Translations under genes and position numbers: made by a program
Source of the DNA: Pseudoflavitalea sp. G-6-1-2
GTDB lineage: Bacteria > Bacteroidota > Bacteroidia > Chitinophagales > Chitinophagaceae
Assembly (NCBI RefSeq): GCF_012927185.1
Contig: NZ_JABBGB010000002.1
Coordinates: forward strand, 372,001 to 436,000
DNA length: 64,000 nt
Direction: 5' to 3'
Part shown: piece after piece, positions 8,373-17,756 of the stretch
Numbering within the stretch: position 1 is the stretch's first letter
How the letters are laid out: each line of letters begins with the position of its first letter
The notes under the pieces: generated by a model
Databases searched by the model: none
What the model saw: only the letters and a program-made list of their open reading frames with translations
Told to the model about the DNA's origin: nothing

Positions 8373-10593
8373 ATTGTTTCTTTGTTAAAGGCTGCGATAG
8401 TTCTTCCAGCAGGGGCAGTACATTCTGTTGGGAAAGTACCGTGAACTGTGCGGCCGTGGGTCCGTGACTTACTTTTATTGTATATGCTTTGTCTCCGAGC
8501 GCTTTGAACATATCTTCGTCGGTGGTATCATCTCCGATACACAATACAAAATCAGGATCGAGTTCCTGCACCAGTTTTCTTGCCATCACACCTTTATCAA
8601 ATCCTGACATGCGTACTTCCACTACTTTGTTTCCGTCGATCACCTGCAGCAGTGTATTCTGCAGCAGTTGATTGAGGTTATTGATCAGTTCGCGGCTGCG
8701 GACGAAACCCAGATCGGGATGGGTGTTCCGGTAATGCCACGCGATAGTGTTTGTTTTCTCTTCTACAAAAGATCCTACACATCGGGTAACAAAGGTTTGC
8801 ATTACCGGCCTGATCTCTTCTTTCCAGGTATCCGAAACCGGGGCTGCAAATTGCCAGTCGCCCTCTTTCATTTTGAAGCTGGCGCCATGTTCGGCAACCA
8901 GTGTGAGTGGTACTTTGCCGAGCCAGTTTTCCAGAGTATCTCCCTCCCTTCCGCTGATGATCACCACATTGTTCTTTTTATCTGCGGCCATTTTTTTGAG
9001 CAGGCCCAGGAGATCTTTGCCGGGCATGGCTTCCTGCGGAAGTCGTGCAAAAGGAACGAGGGTGCCGTCGTAATCGAGCAGCAGGCAGCGTTTCTTCGCT
9101 TTCTGGTAGGCCTGATGCATCTGTTCAACTATCTTATCGTCCATCAGTTTCGTTTGTTGTTTTGCCTGTTCGGTCTTCACATTGTTGAGCTGATCGAGAA
9201 AATCGTTCACCCAATTGATCACATCATAATCGCTGAGGCGTTTCTGCATGAGGGCCATCCGTTGTTTCTGTTCGGGCACCGGCATGTTGAGTGCGCGCAC
9301 GATGGCGTTGGATACATCTTTCACATCTGTAGGATTCACCAGCAGGGCTTCACTCAATTCACTCGCTGCACCTGCGAGCTCGCTCAATATCAGTACGCCT
9401 TTCTGCGAAACAGTACTGGCGATATATTCTTTGGCCACGAGATTCATGCCATCGCGCAGCGGTGTTATCAATGCCACGTCGGCCGTTTGATAGAGTGCAG
9501 ACAATTCATTGAACGGAAGATGCATGTACCGGTAGATCACCGGCTGCCAGCTGATGCTGGAGAATTTTCCGTTGATGCCGCTGATCTTTTCTTCGATGGT
9601 TCGTTTTCTTCGGGTGTAAGCCTGAATATCATCGCGGGATGGCACTACGTTAAGCACAAACACTACTCTGTCCTGCCACTCCGGATGTTCGGTGAGAAAA
9701 TATTCGAAGCCGTTGAGGCGGTCCATCAGCCCCTTGGTATAATCGAGCCTGTCTACCGAGAAAATGATTTTCTTGCCTGCGAAGTTTTGCTGCACTTCGT
9801 CGCGCAATTGCTGTACTTCAGGGTCTTTGGCTGCGTGCTGGAATTTTTTATAATCGATACCGATAGGAAACAGATCTGCTTTCACCAGTCTGTTCTGGTA
9901 TTGGATGCTTCTGAAATTGGAATCGGCTCCTACCACCATGCGAACAGATTGCACAAAATGTTCCACATAATCGTAGGTATGGAATCCCACAAGATCGGCG
10001 CCGAGCACTCCGCGGAGGATATTCATTTTCCAGTCCGTGGGCATCATGCGGAAGATCTCATAACTCGGAAACGGAATATGCAGGAAGAAGCCAATGGTGG
10101 CTTTAGGTTGCTGTGCGCGGATCATGCCGGGAAGCAGCATCAGCTGATAATCGTGTATCCAGATGATATCGTCTGGCTTCAGCATCGGCAGCAATGTTTC
10201 GGCGAACATGGCATTCACTTTGGTATAGGCATCGAAGTAATCGGACTGATACTCTACCAGTGAAGGGAAATAGTGGAACAATGGCCATAAGGTTGAATTG
10301 GAAAAACCATTGTAATAATCTTTGTACACGGTTTTGTCTGTAAAAAGGGGGACAGCAGTGAAGTCGTATTTATCCAGTTTAGGAACCACTTCCTGTTCAA
10401 AATCTTCTTTTGAAAAATCTGCTACGCCCATCCATAATTTCTCTGTGATATGGCTGTTCTGCGCAGTATCGCTTTCGAAATAACTTTTGATAGCGGATAC
10501 CAGTCCACCTGAACTCTGGCGGATAGTAACCTGATCTCCTTCGCGGTCTACGGAAAAAGGTAAACGGTTGGATATGATAATTAGTCTTGCCAT
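8359..10593 (-). CDS. otsA/otsB: Bifunctional trehalose-6-phosphate synthase/phosphatase
   Basis: Fusion of a GT20 synthase and a HAD phosphatase that makes trehalose from UDP-glucose and glucose-6-phosphate. The synthase part starts MARLIIISNRLPFSV and carries SSGGLV, WIHDYQLMLLPG (His147), GFFLHIPFPS, SVDRLDYTKGL and RDGMNLVAKEY (380-390). The phosphatase part starts near 500 with LLLDYDGTLVPF (Asp507 nucleophile, Asp509), and has ISGRE, AEHGAS and CIGDDTTDEDMF. I chose ATG 10593 (744 residues) because MARLIIISNRLPF is the conserved beginning; the frame is open for a further 47 codons that look like leader DNA. It forms an operon with the GH15 gene, giving a synthesis-plus-breakdown pair for trehalose. 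Confidence 0.93.
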   Translation of the reverse strand: MARLIIISNRLPFSVDREGDQVTIRQSSGGLVSAIKSYFESDTAQNSHITEKLWMGVADFSKEDFEQEVVPKLDKYDFTAVPLFTDKTVYKDYYNGFSNSTLWPLFHYFPSLVEYQSDYFDAYTKVNAMFAETLLPMLKPDDIIWIHDYQLMLLPGMIRAQQPKATIGFFLHIPFPSYEIFRMMPTDWKMNILRGVLGADLVGFHTYDYVEHFVQSVRMVVGADSNFRSIQYQNRLVKADLFPIGIDYKKFQHAAKDPEVQQLRDEVQQNFAGKKIIFSVDRLDYTKGLMDRLNGFEYFLTEHPEWQDRVVFVLNVVPSRDDIQAYTRRKRTIEEKISGINGKFSSISWQPVIYRYMHLPFNELSALYQTADVALITPLRDGMNLVAKEYIASTVSQKGVLILSELAGAASELSEALLVNPTDVKDVSNAIVRALNMPVPEQKQRMALMQKRLSDYDVINWVNDFLDQLNNVKTEQAKQQTKLMDDKIVEQMHQAYQKAKKRCLLLDYDGTLVPFARLPQEAMPGKDLLGLLKKMAADKKNNVVIISGREGDTLENWLGKVPLTLVAEHGASFKMKEGDWQFAAPVSDTWKEEIRPVMQTFVTRCVGSFVEEKTNTIAWHYRNTHPDLGFVRSRELINNLNQLLQNTLLQVIDGNKVVEVRMSGFDKGVMARKLVQELDPDFVLCIGDDTTDEDMFKALGDKAYTIKVSHGPTAAQFTVLSQQNVLPLLEELSQPLTKKQYAGS

Positions 10594-10731
10594 AATATAT
10601 ACTTCTGATTGCGGCGGTACGGGTGAATTTTTGGGTACCGCATTTCCCGGTTTCAAAAAAGGGGCCATGCTTTGGCATGGAAAGTTTGGGGTAAGCAAAA
10701 CATTATGAAATAATGCTTTACAGGAGTATAA
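10594..10731 (-). promoter_or_regulatory. Long 5' leader of otsAB with terminator-like hairpin
   Basis: Between the predicted -7 box and the otsAB start lie about 135 bases. They contain CCATGC (10665-10670) pairing with GCATGG (10675-10680), followed on the minus strand by CCCC and a run of six T (10655-10660). This resembles an intrinsic terminator placed before the gene, so attenuation is possible. Confidence 0.3.
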
Positions 10732-10739
10732 CAAAGGTA
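10732..10739 (-). promoter_or_regulatory. -7 box of the otsAB promoter
   Basis: TACCTTTG on the minus strand fits TAnnTTTG. No TTG at the usual spacing was found, so the -33 element is uncertain. Confidence 0.4.
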
Positions 10740-10779
10740 GACAGAAAGGGTTGAAGGTTATTGAAACAAGGAGATCTTT

Positions 10780-10826
10780 AAAATGTTAAAGCCCCGGAAT
10801 GCTCCATGGGTGGGAACTCCGGGGCT
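10780..10826 (-). terminator. Terminator of the 10.9-12.3 kb serine hydrolase gene
   Basis: AGCCCCGGA (10790-10798) pairs perfectly with TCCGGGGCT (10818-10826). On the minus strand the stem is followed by TTTAACATTTT. It lies about 110 bases past the stop codon; the stretch between holds nothing recognisable. Confidence 0.8.
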
Positions 10827-10934
10827 ATTAAAATAATATTAAGATGGTGTTAGCTGATATCCATCAACTGCACATACACATCAACGTTATCAATATTTTA
10901 ATGCAATTCTAAGCATGTTTTAATGCAGGGTTAA

Positions 10935-12341
10935 TTACGGATTAGGCAGCTTCGTCATTTCTTTTTCCATGGAATAAATGATGAAGTAAGCTTTATAATC
11001 CCCTCCCGGTTGTTTATCGAACCTGAACTGAATATCAACTGGCGTGTTGGTGTAAAAACTGTTTGCAGACTCAGGGATCAGTTCAATCACTCTTGTGCCG
11101 CTTTGATTTTTGTAGAACAGCTTACCTTCTTTCTGCATCAGTTGAACTTTTGCCGGTGTTGGATATGCAGGAATGCTGTACCATCCGGCCAGATTTTTAT
11201 AAGATGATGTATCCGCGGCAATAGCCTGATGTTTTGCTGGAGTTACCACAGGAAGGCCATTCAGAATATATGCCAATGGACCAGCGAGCATGCCTGCATC
11301 CGATTCGTTGTTGGATAAGACAATAATGGTTACATCATCTTTCAGATATTGAAAGAGGACTGTATGATAGCCGGGCCATCCTCCTGTGTGCATGAAGTAT
11401 TCGCCGATCTCATTGGTGCCGAGGATCTGACCATAGCCATAATATTTTTTACCGGCCGTATCGATGGTAGCCTGAGCAGACAACATTTCTTTCTGTGATT
11501 TTTCGCTGATCAGCCGATGATTCATCAATGCTCTGTTCCAGAGCAGCAGATCGCCCACCGTACTGTTCACTACACCATCGCCCTGAATACCGTCGAGCCA
11601 GTAAACAAAACTGTAAGATGGAATGCTGTCTGGCAGCTGATAATTGCCGGTTTCTTCATTCAGCACATAACCCAATGCATAGTTGGGAATAGTTTCTTTC
11701 AGTGATCTTCTGGTATTGTAAATTCTTGAATGGGTCATTCCAAGCGGCGTAAAAATCTGCTGCTGCAGAAAATCTTTGAAGCTCTTGCCTGATACTTTTT
11801 CGATGATGCTTGCCAGAATTGCATAACCGGTGTTTGAGTACTCCCATTTGGTGCCTGGTGCAAAGTACAGCGGTGGTTGCTCTTTGGCCAGAAATTGGAT
11901 CATGTCTTTGTTGAAAGCCACTTTGGTGGTGTCCCATTTGCCGGTCATGGCTTCCTGGTAATCGGGTAAGCCGGAGGTATGATTCAGCAGCTGCTGAATA
12001 GAAATATTATGATATGGAAGTTCCGGAAAATACTGACGGAGCGAGTCGGTGAGTTTCAGTTTTCCTTTGTCGCGCAAAAGAAGGATGCCCATTGCAGTGA
12101 ACTGCTTCGACACAGATGCAAGTTCAAACACAGAGTTGGCGTTCAGCGGAGTTTTCTTTTCGTAATTGCTGTAGCCGAAAGATTTTTGGTAGATCACTTT
12201 TCCGCCACGGGCCACGAGTACGTTGCCGTTGAAATTTCTTACGTTGGCTTCGGATCTCATGAAATTATCGAGTAGTGCGGGGTAATTCTTCTGTGAAAAA
12301 GCTGAGACTGGAATCATCAGCAGCAGCAGGATTTTCTTCAT
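10935..12341 (-). CDS. Exported serine hydrolase, beta-lactamase class C / PBP fold
   Basis: 468 residues with a signal peptide (MKKILLLLMIPVSAFSQ), so periplasmic or secreted. The beta-lactamase-family catalytic set is visible: Ser76-x-x-Lys79 (ASVSKQFTAM), Tyr168-Ser-Asn170 (WEYSNTGYA) and His318-Thr-Gly320 (FMHTGGWPG). A C-terminal domain of about 100 residues follows. Such proteins are mostly esterases or D-amino-acid peptidases acting on peptidoglycan fragments or small substrates; antibiotic resistance should not be assumed. It lies between otsAB and hutU with its own terminator. It is related to the serine hydrolase at 57.1 kb, which is a lipoprotein. Confidence 0.88.
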   Translation of the reverse strand: MKKILLLLMIPVSAFSQKNYPALLDNFMRSEANVRNFNGNVLVARGGKVIYQKSFGYSNYEKKTPLNANSVFELASVSKQFTAMGILLLRDKGKLKLTDSLRQYFPELPYHNISIQQLLNHTSGLPDYQEAMTGKWDTTKVAFNKDMIQFLAKEQPPLYFAPGTKWEYSNTGYAILASIIEKVSGKSFKDFLQQQIFTPLGMTHSRIYNTRRSLKETIPNYALGYVLNEETGNYQLPDSIPSYSFVYWLDGIQGDGVVNSTVGDLLLWNRALMNHRLISEKSQKEMLSAQATIDTAGKKYYGYGQILGTNEIGEYFMHTGGWPGYHTVLFQYLKDDVTIIVLSNNESDAGMLAGPLAYILNGLPVVTPAKHQAIAADTSSYKNLAGWYSIPAYPTPAKVQLMQKEGKLFYKNQSGTRVIELIPESANSFYTNTPVDIQFRFDKQPGGDYKAYFIIYSMEKEMTKLPNP

Positions 12342-12380
12342 AGCTTAATGTGTAGGTTTATTGGTTGCAACTAAAGTTAA

Positions 12381-12419
12381 AACAAATGGGTCGCCACAAA
12401 CCGATTTTTGTGACAACCC
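12381..12419 (-). terminator. Terminator of the marR-hutH-hutU unit
   Basis: GGGT..CACAAA (12388-12400) pairs with TTTGTG..ACCC (12407-12419), with an internal mismatch of three bases. On the minus strand it is followed by ATTTGTTTT. It starts 25 bases after the hutU stop. Confidence 0.6.
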
Positions 12420-12443
12420 ATTGCAAAAAATATTTCAGAGAAA

Positions 12444-14111
12444 TTACTTCAGTCGCGCTTCGAGATCGAGGTCATTGGCTTTCGCGGTTTCTTTCGCGAG
12501 CTCATAACCTGCATCTGCGTGTCTTATCACACCCATGCCCGGATCGTTTCTCAGCACACGTGCGAGGCGTTTTGCAGCATCTTCGGAACCGTCTGCAACA
12601 ATCACCATACCCGCATGGATGCTGTATCCCATCCCTACTCCACCTCCGTGGTGCAGGCTCACCCATGATGCGCCACCGGCTGTATTCACCAGTGCATTCA
12701 GCAATGGCCAGTCGGCTACTGCATCGCTGCCATCGAGCATGGCTTCCGTTTCGCGGTTGGGCGATGCCACTGATCCTGTATCCAGGTGGTCCCTTCCGAT
12801 CACGATCGGCGCTTTCACTTTTCCGGTTCTCACGAGTTCGTTGAATGCAAGTCCTGCTTTCTCACGCTCACCCTGTCCCAGCCAGCAAATGCGCGCAGGC
12901 AGTCCCTGGAATGAGATCTTTTCCTTTGCCAGTTTCAGCCAGCGTTGCAGTGATTTATTTTCGGGGAACATATTTGCGATCAGCTCATCCGTTACTGCGA
13001 TATCAGCAGGATCGCCACTGAGTGCAGCCCAGCGGAACGGTCCTTTTCCTTCGCAGAACAATGGACGGATATAGGCAGGAACGAATCCCGGAAAATCGAA
13101 TGCATTTTTCAAGCCTTTTTCCTGTGCTCTCGCACGGATATTATTGCCATAGTCGAAGGTGATGGCTCCGCGTTTCTGCAGTTCGAGCATCAGCTCAACA
13201 TGGCGGTACATCGACTGATAAGCATACCCGATATACTGATCAGGATTTTCGGTACGCAGAACTTTCGCCTGCTCGTAGCTGATCTCGTGCGGCCAGTATC
13301 CGATGAGCGGATCATGCGCCGATGTCTGATCGGTGAGTGTATCGGGAATGATATTTCTTTCAACCAGTCTTTCCAATAAGTTCACAGCATTGCAGAGCAC
13401 ACCAATTGAAAGGGCTTCGCCTTTGGAACGCGCTTCCATGGCGCGGTCGATAGCTTCATCGATATCTTCGATCATGATATCGAGATATTTCGTCTGCAAT
13501 CTTTTTTCGATACGCCATTTCTCTACTTCTGCAACGAGGGCTACGCCTTCGTTCATGGTGATGGACAATGGCTGAGCGCCACCCATTCCACCAAGACCTG
13601 CTGTTACGTTCAGTGTACCTCGCAGTGTTCCACCGAAATGTTTATCGGCAGCGGCTGCATAGGTTTCGTAGGTGCCCTGCACAATGCCCTGTGATCCGAT
13701 GTAGATCCATGAGCCGGCAGTCATCTGACCGTACATCATCAGTCCTTTTTTCTCCAGCTCTTCAAAGTGTTTCCAGTTGGCCCAGTTGGGAACCAGCTGA
13801 GAGTTGGAGATCAGCACACGCGGTGCATCTTTATGTGTTCTGAGAATGCCTACAGGCTTGCCGCTCTGGATCAGCAGGGTCTCGTCTTCGTTGAGATCTT
13901 TCAGTCCTTTGATGATGAGATCGAGCGCTTCGAAATTGCGCGCTGCTTTACCTCTGCCACCATAAACGATCAGCTCTTCCGGGCGTTCAGCCACCTGCGG
14001 ATCGAGGTTGTTCAGCAGCATGCGGAGCGCTGCCTCCTGCACCCATCCTTTACAGGTAAGGGTTGATCCGGTGGGTGTTTTATATTTCACAGCATCATAA
14101 GTCTTCGTCAT
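12444..14111 (-). CDS. hutU: Urocanate hydratase
   Basis: Adds water to urocanate to give 4-imidazolone-5-propionate, second step of histidine degradation, with tightly bound NAD+. 555 residues, the standard size. NAD-site sequences [10 protein letters not shown] (50-59) and [11 protein letters not shown] (171-181) are present, as is the active-site segment [10 protein letters not shown] with Cys409. It starts 20 bases downstream of hutH and is followed by a terminator, so it is the last gene of the marR-hutH-hutU unit. Confidence 0.96.
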   Translation of the reverse strand: MTKTYDAVKYKTPTGSTLTCKGWVQEAALRMLLNNLDPQVAERPEELIVYGGRGKAARNFEALDLIIKGLKDLNEDETLLIQSGKPVGILRTHKDAPRVLISNSQLVPNWANWKHFEELEKKGLMMYGQMTAGSWIYIGSQGIVQGTYETYAAAADKHFGGTLRGTLNVTAGLGGMGGAQPLSITMNEGVALVAEVEKWRIEKRLQTKYLDIMIEDIDEAIDRAMEARSKGEALSIGVLCNAVNLLERLVERNIIPDTLTDQTSAHDPLIGYWPHEISYEQAKVLRTENPDQYIGYAYQSMYRHVELMLELQKRGAITFDYGNNIRARAQEKGLKNAFDFPGFVPAYIRPLFCEGKGPFRWAALSGDPADIAVTDELIANMFPENKSLQRWLKLAKEKISFQGLPARICWLGQGEREKAGLAFNELVRTGKVKAPIVIGRDHLDTGSVASPNRETEAMLDGSDAVADWPLLNALVNTAGGASWVSLHHGGGVGMGYSIHAGMVIVADGSEDAAKRLARVLRNDPGMGVIRHADAGYELAKETAKANDLDLEARLK

Positions 14112-14131
14112 AAAAAAATATTTTAGCTGAA

Positions 14132-15700
14132 TTAATTTGATAATTGGAATTGCTCGTACCCTTTGCTGAGCGATGTGCCGGATGCATTGGAGAAATTATT
14201 CACCTGCTGCACAAAAGAGAAATCGTGAATAATGTCTCTGATCTGGTTGATATCGTTGGCAAAGATTCTGTCCTCTTCTGCGAACGACACAAATTTGCGT
14301 ACATACTCATGTGCAAACTCCAGAATGGCGCTGCTTTTCAGCGGACGGCGAAACTCGATGGCCTGGCAGGCACTCAGTAGTTCGATAGCCAGAATGTATT
14401 CGAGATTATCGATCACCTGATTGAGCTTGCGTCCACTGATGCTTCCCATGCTCACATGATCTTCCTGACCGAGTGAAGTAGGAATGCTGTCTGCACTCGC
14501 CGGGAAACAAAGTGTTTTGTTTTCTGTAACCAGCGCTGCTGTGGTGTATTGAGGAATCATGAATCCGCTGTTGAGACCAACGTTCTTCATCAGCAACATG
14601 GGCAGTCCCCATTTGCCTTCGAGCAACAGGTAACAGCGGCGGTCTGCGATATTGCCGATCTCTGCTGCTGCGAAGCAGGCATAGTCGAGTGGTAATGCCA
14701 TCGGTTGTCCATGAAAGTTACCACCACTGATGGTATCGTCGGCAGCGAGTATGATGGGATTATCTGTAACGGAATTGAGTTCGATCTCGGTGAGTTCTTT
14801 CAGGTGCAGCCATGCATTTCTGCTGGCGCCATGCACCTGCGGCATGCAGCGGAGACTGTAGGGATCCTGCACGCGGCCGCAATCGACGTGGCTTTGCATG
14901 ATGTCGGACTGATCGAGCAATCCGCGCAAACGCTGTGCTACCAGCTTGCTGCCCGCATATGGGCGCAGTTCGTGCAGTCTCGCATCGAAAGGCGCTTTGG
15001 TTCCGGTAAGCGCTTCGAGGCTCATAGCGCCGATGATGTCGGCAGCTTCGAGGCAGTTGTGCATGCGCTGCACAGCTTTCACAGCCCAGCTCAGAATGAA
15101 TTGCGTTCCGTTGATCAGTGCCAGCCCTTCTTTGGGTCCGAGCTGAATAGGATGCACACTGAGTTTGTTGAGCACTTGTTGCGAAGGAAGTCTTTCACCA
15201 TTGTAGAACACTTCTCCCAATCCGATCAGCGGAAGGAAGAGATGCGACAGTGGCGCCAGATCGCCCGATGCACCTACGCTTCCTTTTTCGGGAACAACAG
15301 GGATCACATTGTTTTCGATATGCCAGTTGATGCGTTCGAGGGTTTCGAGCTGAACACCGGAAAAGCCCTGCGCGAGCGCCTGCATTTTGGTGATGAGCAT
15401 GATCTTAGCCACTTCCACGGGAATGGCGTTTCCTACTCCAACGCTATGGCTCTGCAAAATTTTGTGCTGCAGCAATCTGGTATCGTCTTCCGAAATGCCC
15501 GAAGAAGCGAGGATGCCGAAACCGGTATTCACTCCATATACAGTTCTGTTGGTATCGACGATCTCCTGCACATGCCGCTGACTGGCTAAAACCTTTTCGC
15601 GGGAGGCTTTTCCCAGTACGCCTTTGAGGCTGCCAGACGCGATAGCCAGCACTTTATCGATGGTAAGCTGATCTATTCCGTATTGAAATTCGTTCAACAT
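14132..15700 (-). CDS. hutH: Histidine ammonia-lyase
   Basis: Deaminates histidine to urocanate, first step of the pathway. 522 residues. The Ala144-Ser145-Gly146 triad that cyclises to the MIO cofactor is in [15 protein letters not shown], and Tyr55 sits in YGVNTGFG. The specificity and binding segments ([17 protein letters not shown]) are present. It lies 42 bases downstream of marR and 20 bases before hutU on the same strand. A tyrosine ammonia-lyase would look similar, but the hut context decides. Confidence 0.96.
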   Translation of the reverse strand: MLNEFQYGIDQLTIDKVLAIASGSLKGVLGKASREKVLASQRHVQEIVDTNRTVYGVNTGFGILASSGISEDDTRLLQHKILQSHSVGVGNAIPVEVAKIMLITKMQALAQGFSGVQLETLERINWHIENNVIPVVPEKGSVGASGDLAPLSHLFLPLIGLGEVFYNGERLPSQQVLNKLSVHPIQLGPKEGLALINGTQFILSWAVKAVQRMHNCLEAADIIGAMSLEALTGTKAPFDARLHELRPYAGSKLVAQRLRGLLDQSDIMQSHVDCGRVQDPYSLRCMPQVHGASRNAWLHLKELTEIELNSVTDNPIILAADDTISGGNFHGQPMALPLDYACFAAAEIGNIADRRCYLLLEGKWGLPMLLMKNVGLNSGFMIPQYTTAALVTENKTLCFPASADSIPTSLGQEDHVSMGSISGRKLNQVIDNLEYILAIELLSACQAIEFRRPLKSSAILEFAHEYVRKFVSFAEEDRIFANDINQIRDIIHDFSFVQQVNNFSNASGTSLSKGYEQFQLSN

Positions 15701-15742
15701 AAAATAAAGAATATAATGATGTAGATGTTCCGGTACAGGCGC

Positions 15743-16225
15743 CTACTTCATTTGTGCTTCTACGCGATCGAACAGGGATGCATTGGCCAATCCTTCTTCC
15801 ACCTCTGCGATGGCTTTGAGGAAATGTTTGCTGTGCGTGCCTTCCTTCGCCAGTTCTTCCATGGCTTTGGAAAGCGCCTTCCACACGGGTTCGATCTGCT
15901 GTTGCAGTTTTTGTCCTTTTGCAGTGAACGTTACCACTTTCTTTCTGCCGTCTTCCGAAGAAGCAGAAGTTTTCACCAGTCCTTTTTCAGTAAGGCTGCT
16001 CACCAGCTGACTTACCGCGGAATGCGAAATAACCAGTTCGTCGGCGATGTACCTGATGGAAACCTGCTTCTGTTTACTGAGGATGTAAAATACAGGGAAC
16101 CAGCTGGCATCGAACTTCAGCTGATGCTCTGCATAGATCTTATTTACGTCGGCAAGGAAAGTTTCGCTGAGACGTCTGAGGCGGCTGCCAAGAACAAGAA
16201 ACCCAAGTGATTCGTAAAAGTTCAT
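15743..16225 (-). CDS. MarR-family transcriptional regulator, probable hut regulator
   Basis: 160 residues with a winged helix-turn-helix in the middle (about 45-115: SIRYIADELVISHSAVSQLV, then the wing GLVKTSASSEDGRKKVVTF). The start is ATG at 16225 (MNFYESLGFLVLG); the frame continues to a TTG at 16249, but that codon lies inside the -7 box. A palindromic operator sits 6 bases upstream of the ATG and covers the expected transcription start, which suggests autorepression. The gene heads the marR-hutH-hutU unit. The same palindrome before hutI suggests control of the second hut unit. The ligand (urocanate, histidine or other) is not visible from sequence. Confidence 0.88.
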   Translation of the reverse strand: MNFYESLGFLVLGSRLRRLSETFLADVNKIYAEHQLKFDASWFPVFYILSKQKQVSIRYIADELVISHSAVSQLVSSLTEKGLVKTSASSEDGRKKVVTFTAKGQKLQQQIEPVWKALSKAMEELAKEGTHSKHFLKAIAEVEEGLANASLFDRVEAQMK

Positions 16226-16230
16226 AAAAT

Positions 16231-16248
16231 TATATAAGCGCTTATACA
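16231..16248. promoter_or_regulatory. Predicted MarR operator upstream of marR-hutH-hutU
   Basis: TATATAAGCGCTTATACA, a palindrome around AAGCGCTT with one mismatched pair. It lies between the -7 box and the marR ATG, over the expected start of transcription. Its twin lies before hutI (6583-6600). Confidence 0.65.
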
Positions 16249-16254
16249 AATATA
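16247..16254 (-). promoter_or_regulatory. -7 box of the marR-hutH-hutU promoter
   Basis: TATATTTG on the minus strand matches TAnnTTTG exactly and touches the operator edge. A TTG lies 15 bases upstream, closer than usual. The remainder of the 308-base gap up to 16533 holds an inverted repeat TTGCGTTG/CAACGCAA (16296-16303, 16335-16342) and nothing else I can name. Confidence 0.5.
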
Positions 16255-16533
16255 GAAAGATTAGCGATACAAAATAGGAATACCCTGTGGATTTGTTGCG
16301 TTGAAAAAAGTGGTATTTTTTGGAGGGGGGTCACCAACGCAAACGATTGATAGCTTCAAAATGGGCCGTAGCCTGCTAAATGGTTATAGCACGCCATTAT
16401 TTATCCCCCGTAATTCCCGCCCTGTGTATTAGTTTTTTAACGTGTACTGATGCCACAATCGATTTGTTTTGTAAATTCCCTCCCTGTTCAACACCGATAC
16501 ACCATAACTTCTTACTTAAACCAACACAAACTG

Positions 16534-17730
16534 ATGAAAACGAATACAGGGATCTCACTTGGCCTGATGATGTTTCTCCAGTATTTTATCTGGGGCGCCT
16601 GGTACGTTACACTGGGCACATACATGGGCGAGCAACTGAAATCCAACGATATCCAGATCGGCGCCGCCTACAGCGCTCTGGCCATCGCCACCATGATCTC
16701 CCCTTTCTTTGTGGGAATGATCGCCGACAGGTTCTTTGCCGCACAAAAGTTAATGGGACTACTGCATCTCGGTGGAGCTGCCCTGCTCTATTTTGCCACT
16801 ACCATCGGCGACAATACCGCTTTTTACTGGGTGATACTGCTGTATTCCATTCTCTATATGCCCACCATTGCGCTGAGCAACAGCATTGCCTTTCAGCAGA
16901 TGAACAACCCCGGCAAACAATTCCCCTGGATCAGGGTTTTCGGAACGCTGGGATGGATCGCTGCCGGTTTCCTCATCGGCAATCTCGGCATCGAAAAGAA
17001 CAACACTACCTTCCTCATTGCAGCAGCAGTTTCCGCTGCACTCGGACTGTTCAGTTTTGTTCTTCCCAATACACCTCCCAAAAAGAATACAGACACTTCT
17101 GCTTCGAAGGCATTGGGCACAGAAGCATTCTCGTTGCTGAAAGACAAACCCTATCTGGTTTTCTTCATCGCAGCCATCCTTATCTGTATCCCATTATCTT
17201 TCTATTATGGATTCGCCAATAAATTCCTGAATGAGATCGGAATGGAGGCGCCTGCCAGCAAAATGATCTATGGCCAGTTCTCTGAAGCCATCTTCATTCT
17301 GGCGATCCCCTTTCTCTTCAACCGCATTGGCGTGAAGAAAATGCTGGTGATCGGCATGCTTGCGTGGATACTCCGCTATATTGCTTTCGCTTACGGAGAC
17401 ACGGGCGCCAACAACTGGCTGCTGTATGCCGGCATCATTCTGCACGGCGTATGTTACGATTTCTTCTTCGTAACGGGTTATATGTACACCGAGAAAAAGG
17501 CAGGCGAAAAAATCAAGAGCGCTGCACAGGGATTGTTCACCTTTGCTACTTACGGACTTGGCATGGTGATCGGAACCTGGTTCTCAGGATACGTTGCCAA
17601 CGGATATGTTACCGAAGGCGGACATAACTGGAAAGGCATCTGGTTCGTACCAGCCTATATTGCCATTGGTGTACTGATCTACTTTATCCTTTTCTTCCGC
17701 GAGAAAAAACAGATTCAGGAAAACGCATAA
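16534..17730 (+). CDS. Nucleoside-permease-like MFS transporter
   Basis: 398 residues with about twelve hydrophobic segments, of the nucleoside:H+ symporter type (NupG/XapB-like) within the major facilitator superfamily. It starts MKTNTGISLGLMMFLQYFIW at ATG 16534; 28 upstream in-frame codons look non-coding. Typical features are YFIWGAWYVTLGTYMG in helix 1 and FVGMIADRFFA after helix 2. It is 26 bases upstream of a Gfo/Idh/MocA oxidoreductase on the same strand, so uptake of a nucleoside, sugar or polyol and its oxidation are probably linked. The substrate is not determined by the sequence. Confidence 0.85.
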   Translation: MKTNTGISLGLMMFLQYFIWGAWYVTLGTYMGEQLKSNDIQIGAAYSALAIATMISPFFVGMIADRFFAAQKLMGLLHLGGAALLYFATTIGDNTAFYWVILLYSILYMPTIALSNSIAFQQMNNPGKQFPWIRVFGTLGWIAAGFLIGNLGIEKNNTTFLIAAAVSAALGLFSFVLPNTPPKKNTDTSASKALGTEAFSLLKDKPYLVFFIAAILICIPLSFYYGFANKFLNEIGMEAPASKMIYGQFSEAIFILAIPFLFNRIGVKKMLVIGMLAWILRYIAFAYGDTGANNWLLYAGIILHGVCYDFFFVTGYMYTEKKAGEKIKSAAQGLFTFATYGLGMVIGTWFSGYVANGYVTEGGHNWKGIWFVPAYIAIGVLIYFILFFREKKQIQENA

Positions 17731-17756
17731 CATAACTTCTAATACAGACAGCTACT

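Noticed and set aside
8668-10263. 531-codon open frame on the plus strand opposite otsAB
   Set aside because: It lies fully antisense to a gene with all catalytic motifs. It has no recognisable family, and its length is explained by the codon bias of the real gene. The same holds for long antisense frames opposite hppD (948-1709), speA (40254-41648) and the mutase (22828-24102).
10935-12341. Antibiotic-resistance beta-lactamase
   Set aside because: SxxK, YSN and HTG motifs are shared by many esterases and D-peptidases. A C-terminal accessory domain and no resistance context argue against it; the same applies to the gene at 57148.
15007-15015. TAAGCGCTT core in hutH, resembling the MarR operator
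   Set aside because: It lies within hutH codons, the flanks (GGTAAGCGCTTCGAGG) do not match the palindromic arms of the two promoter sites, and no promoter is near.
16225-16249. Longer MarR protein starting at TTG 16249
   Set aside because: This start lies within the -7 box TATATTTG and the extension would be coded by the operator. ATG 16225 fits the family start.
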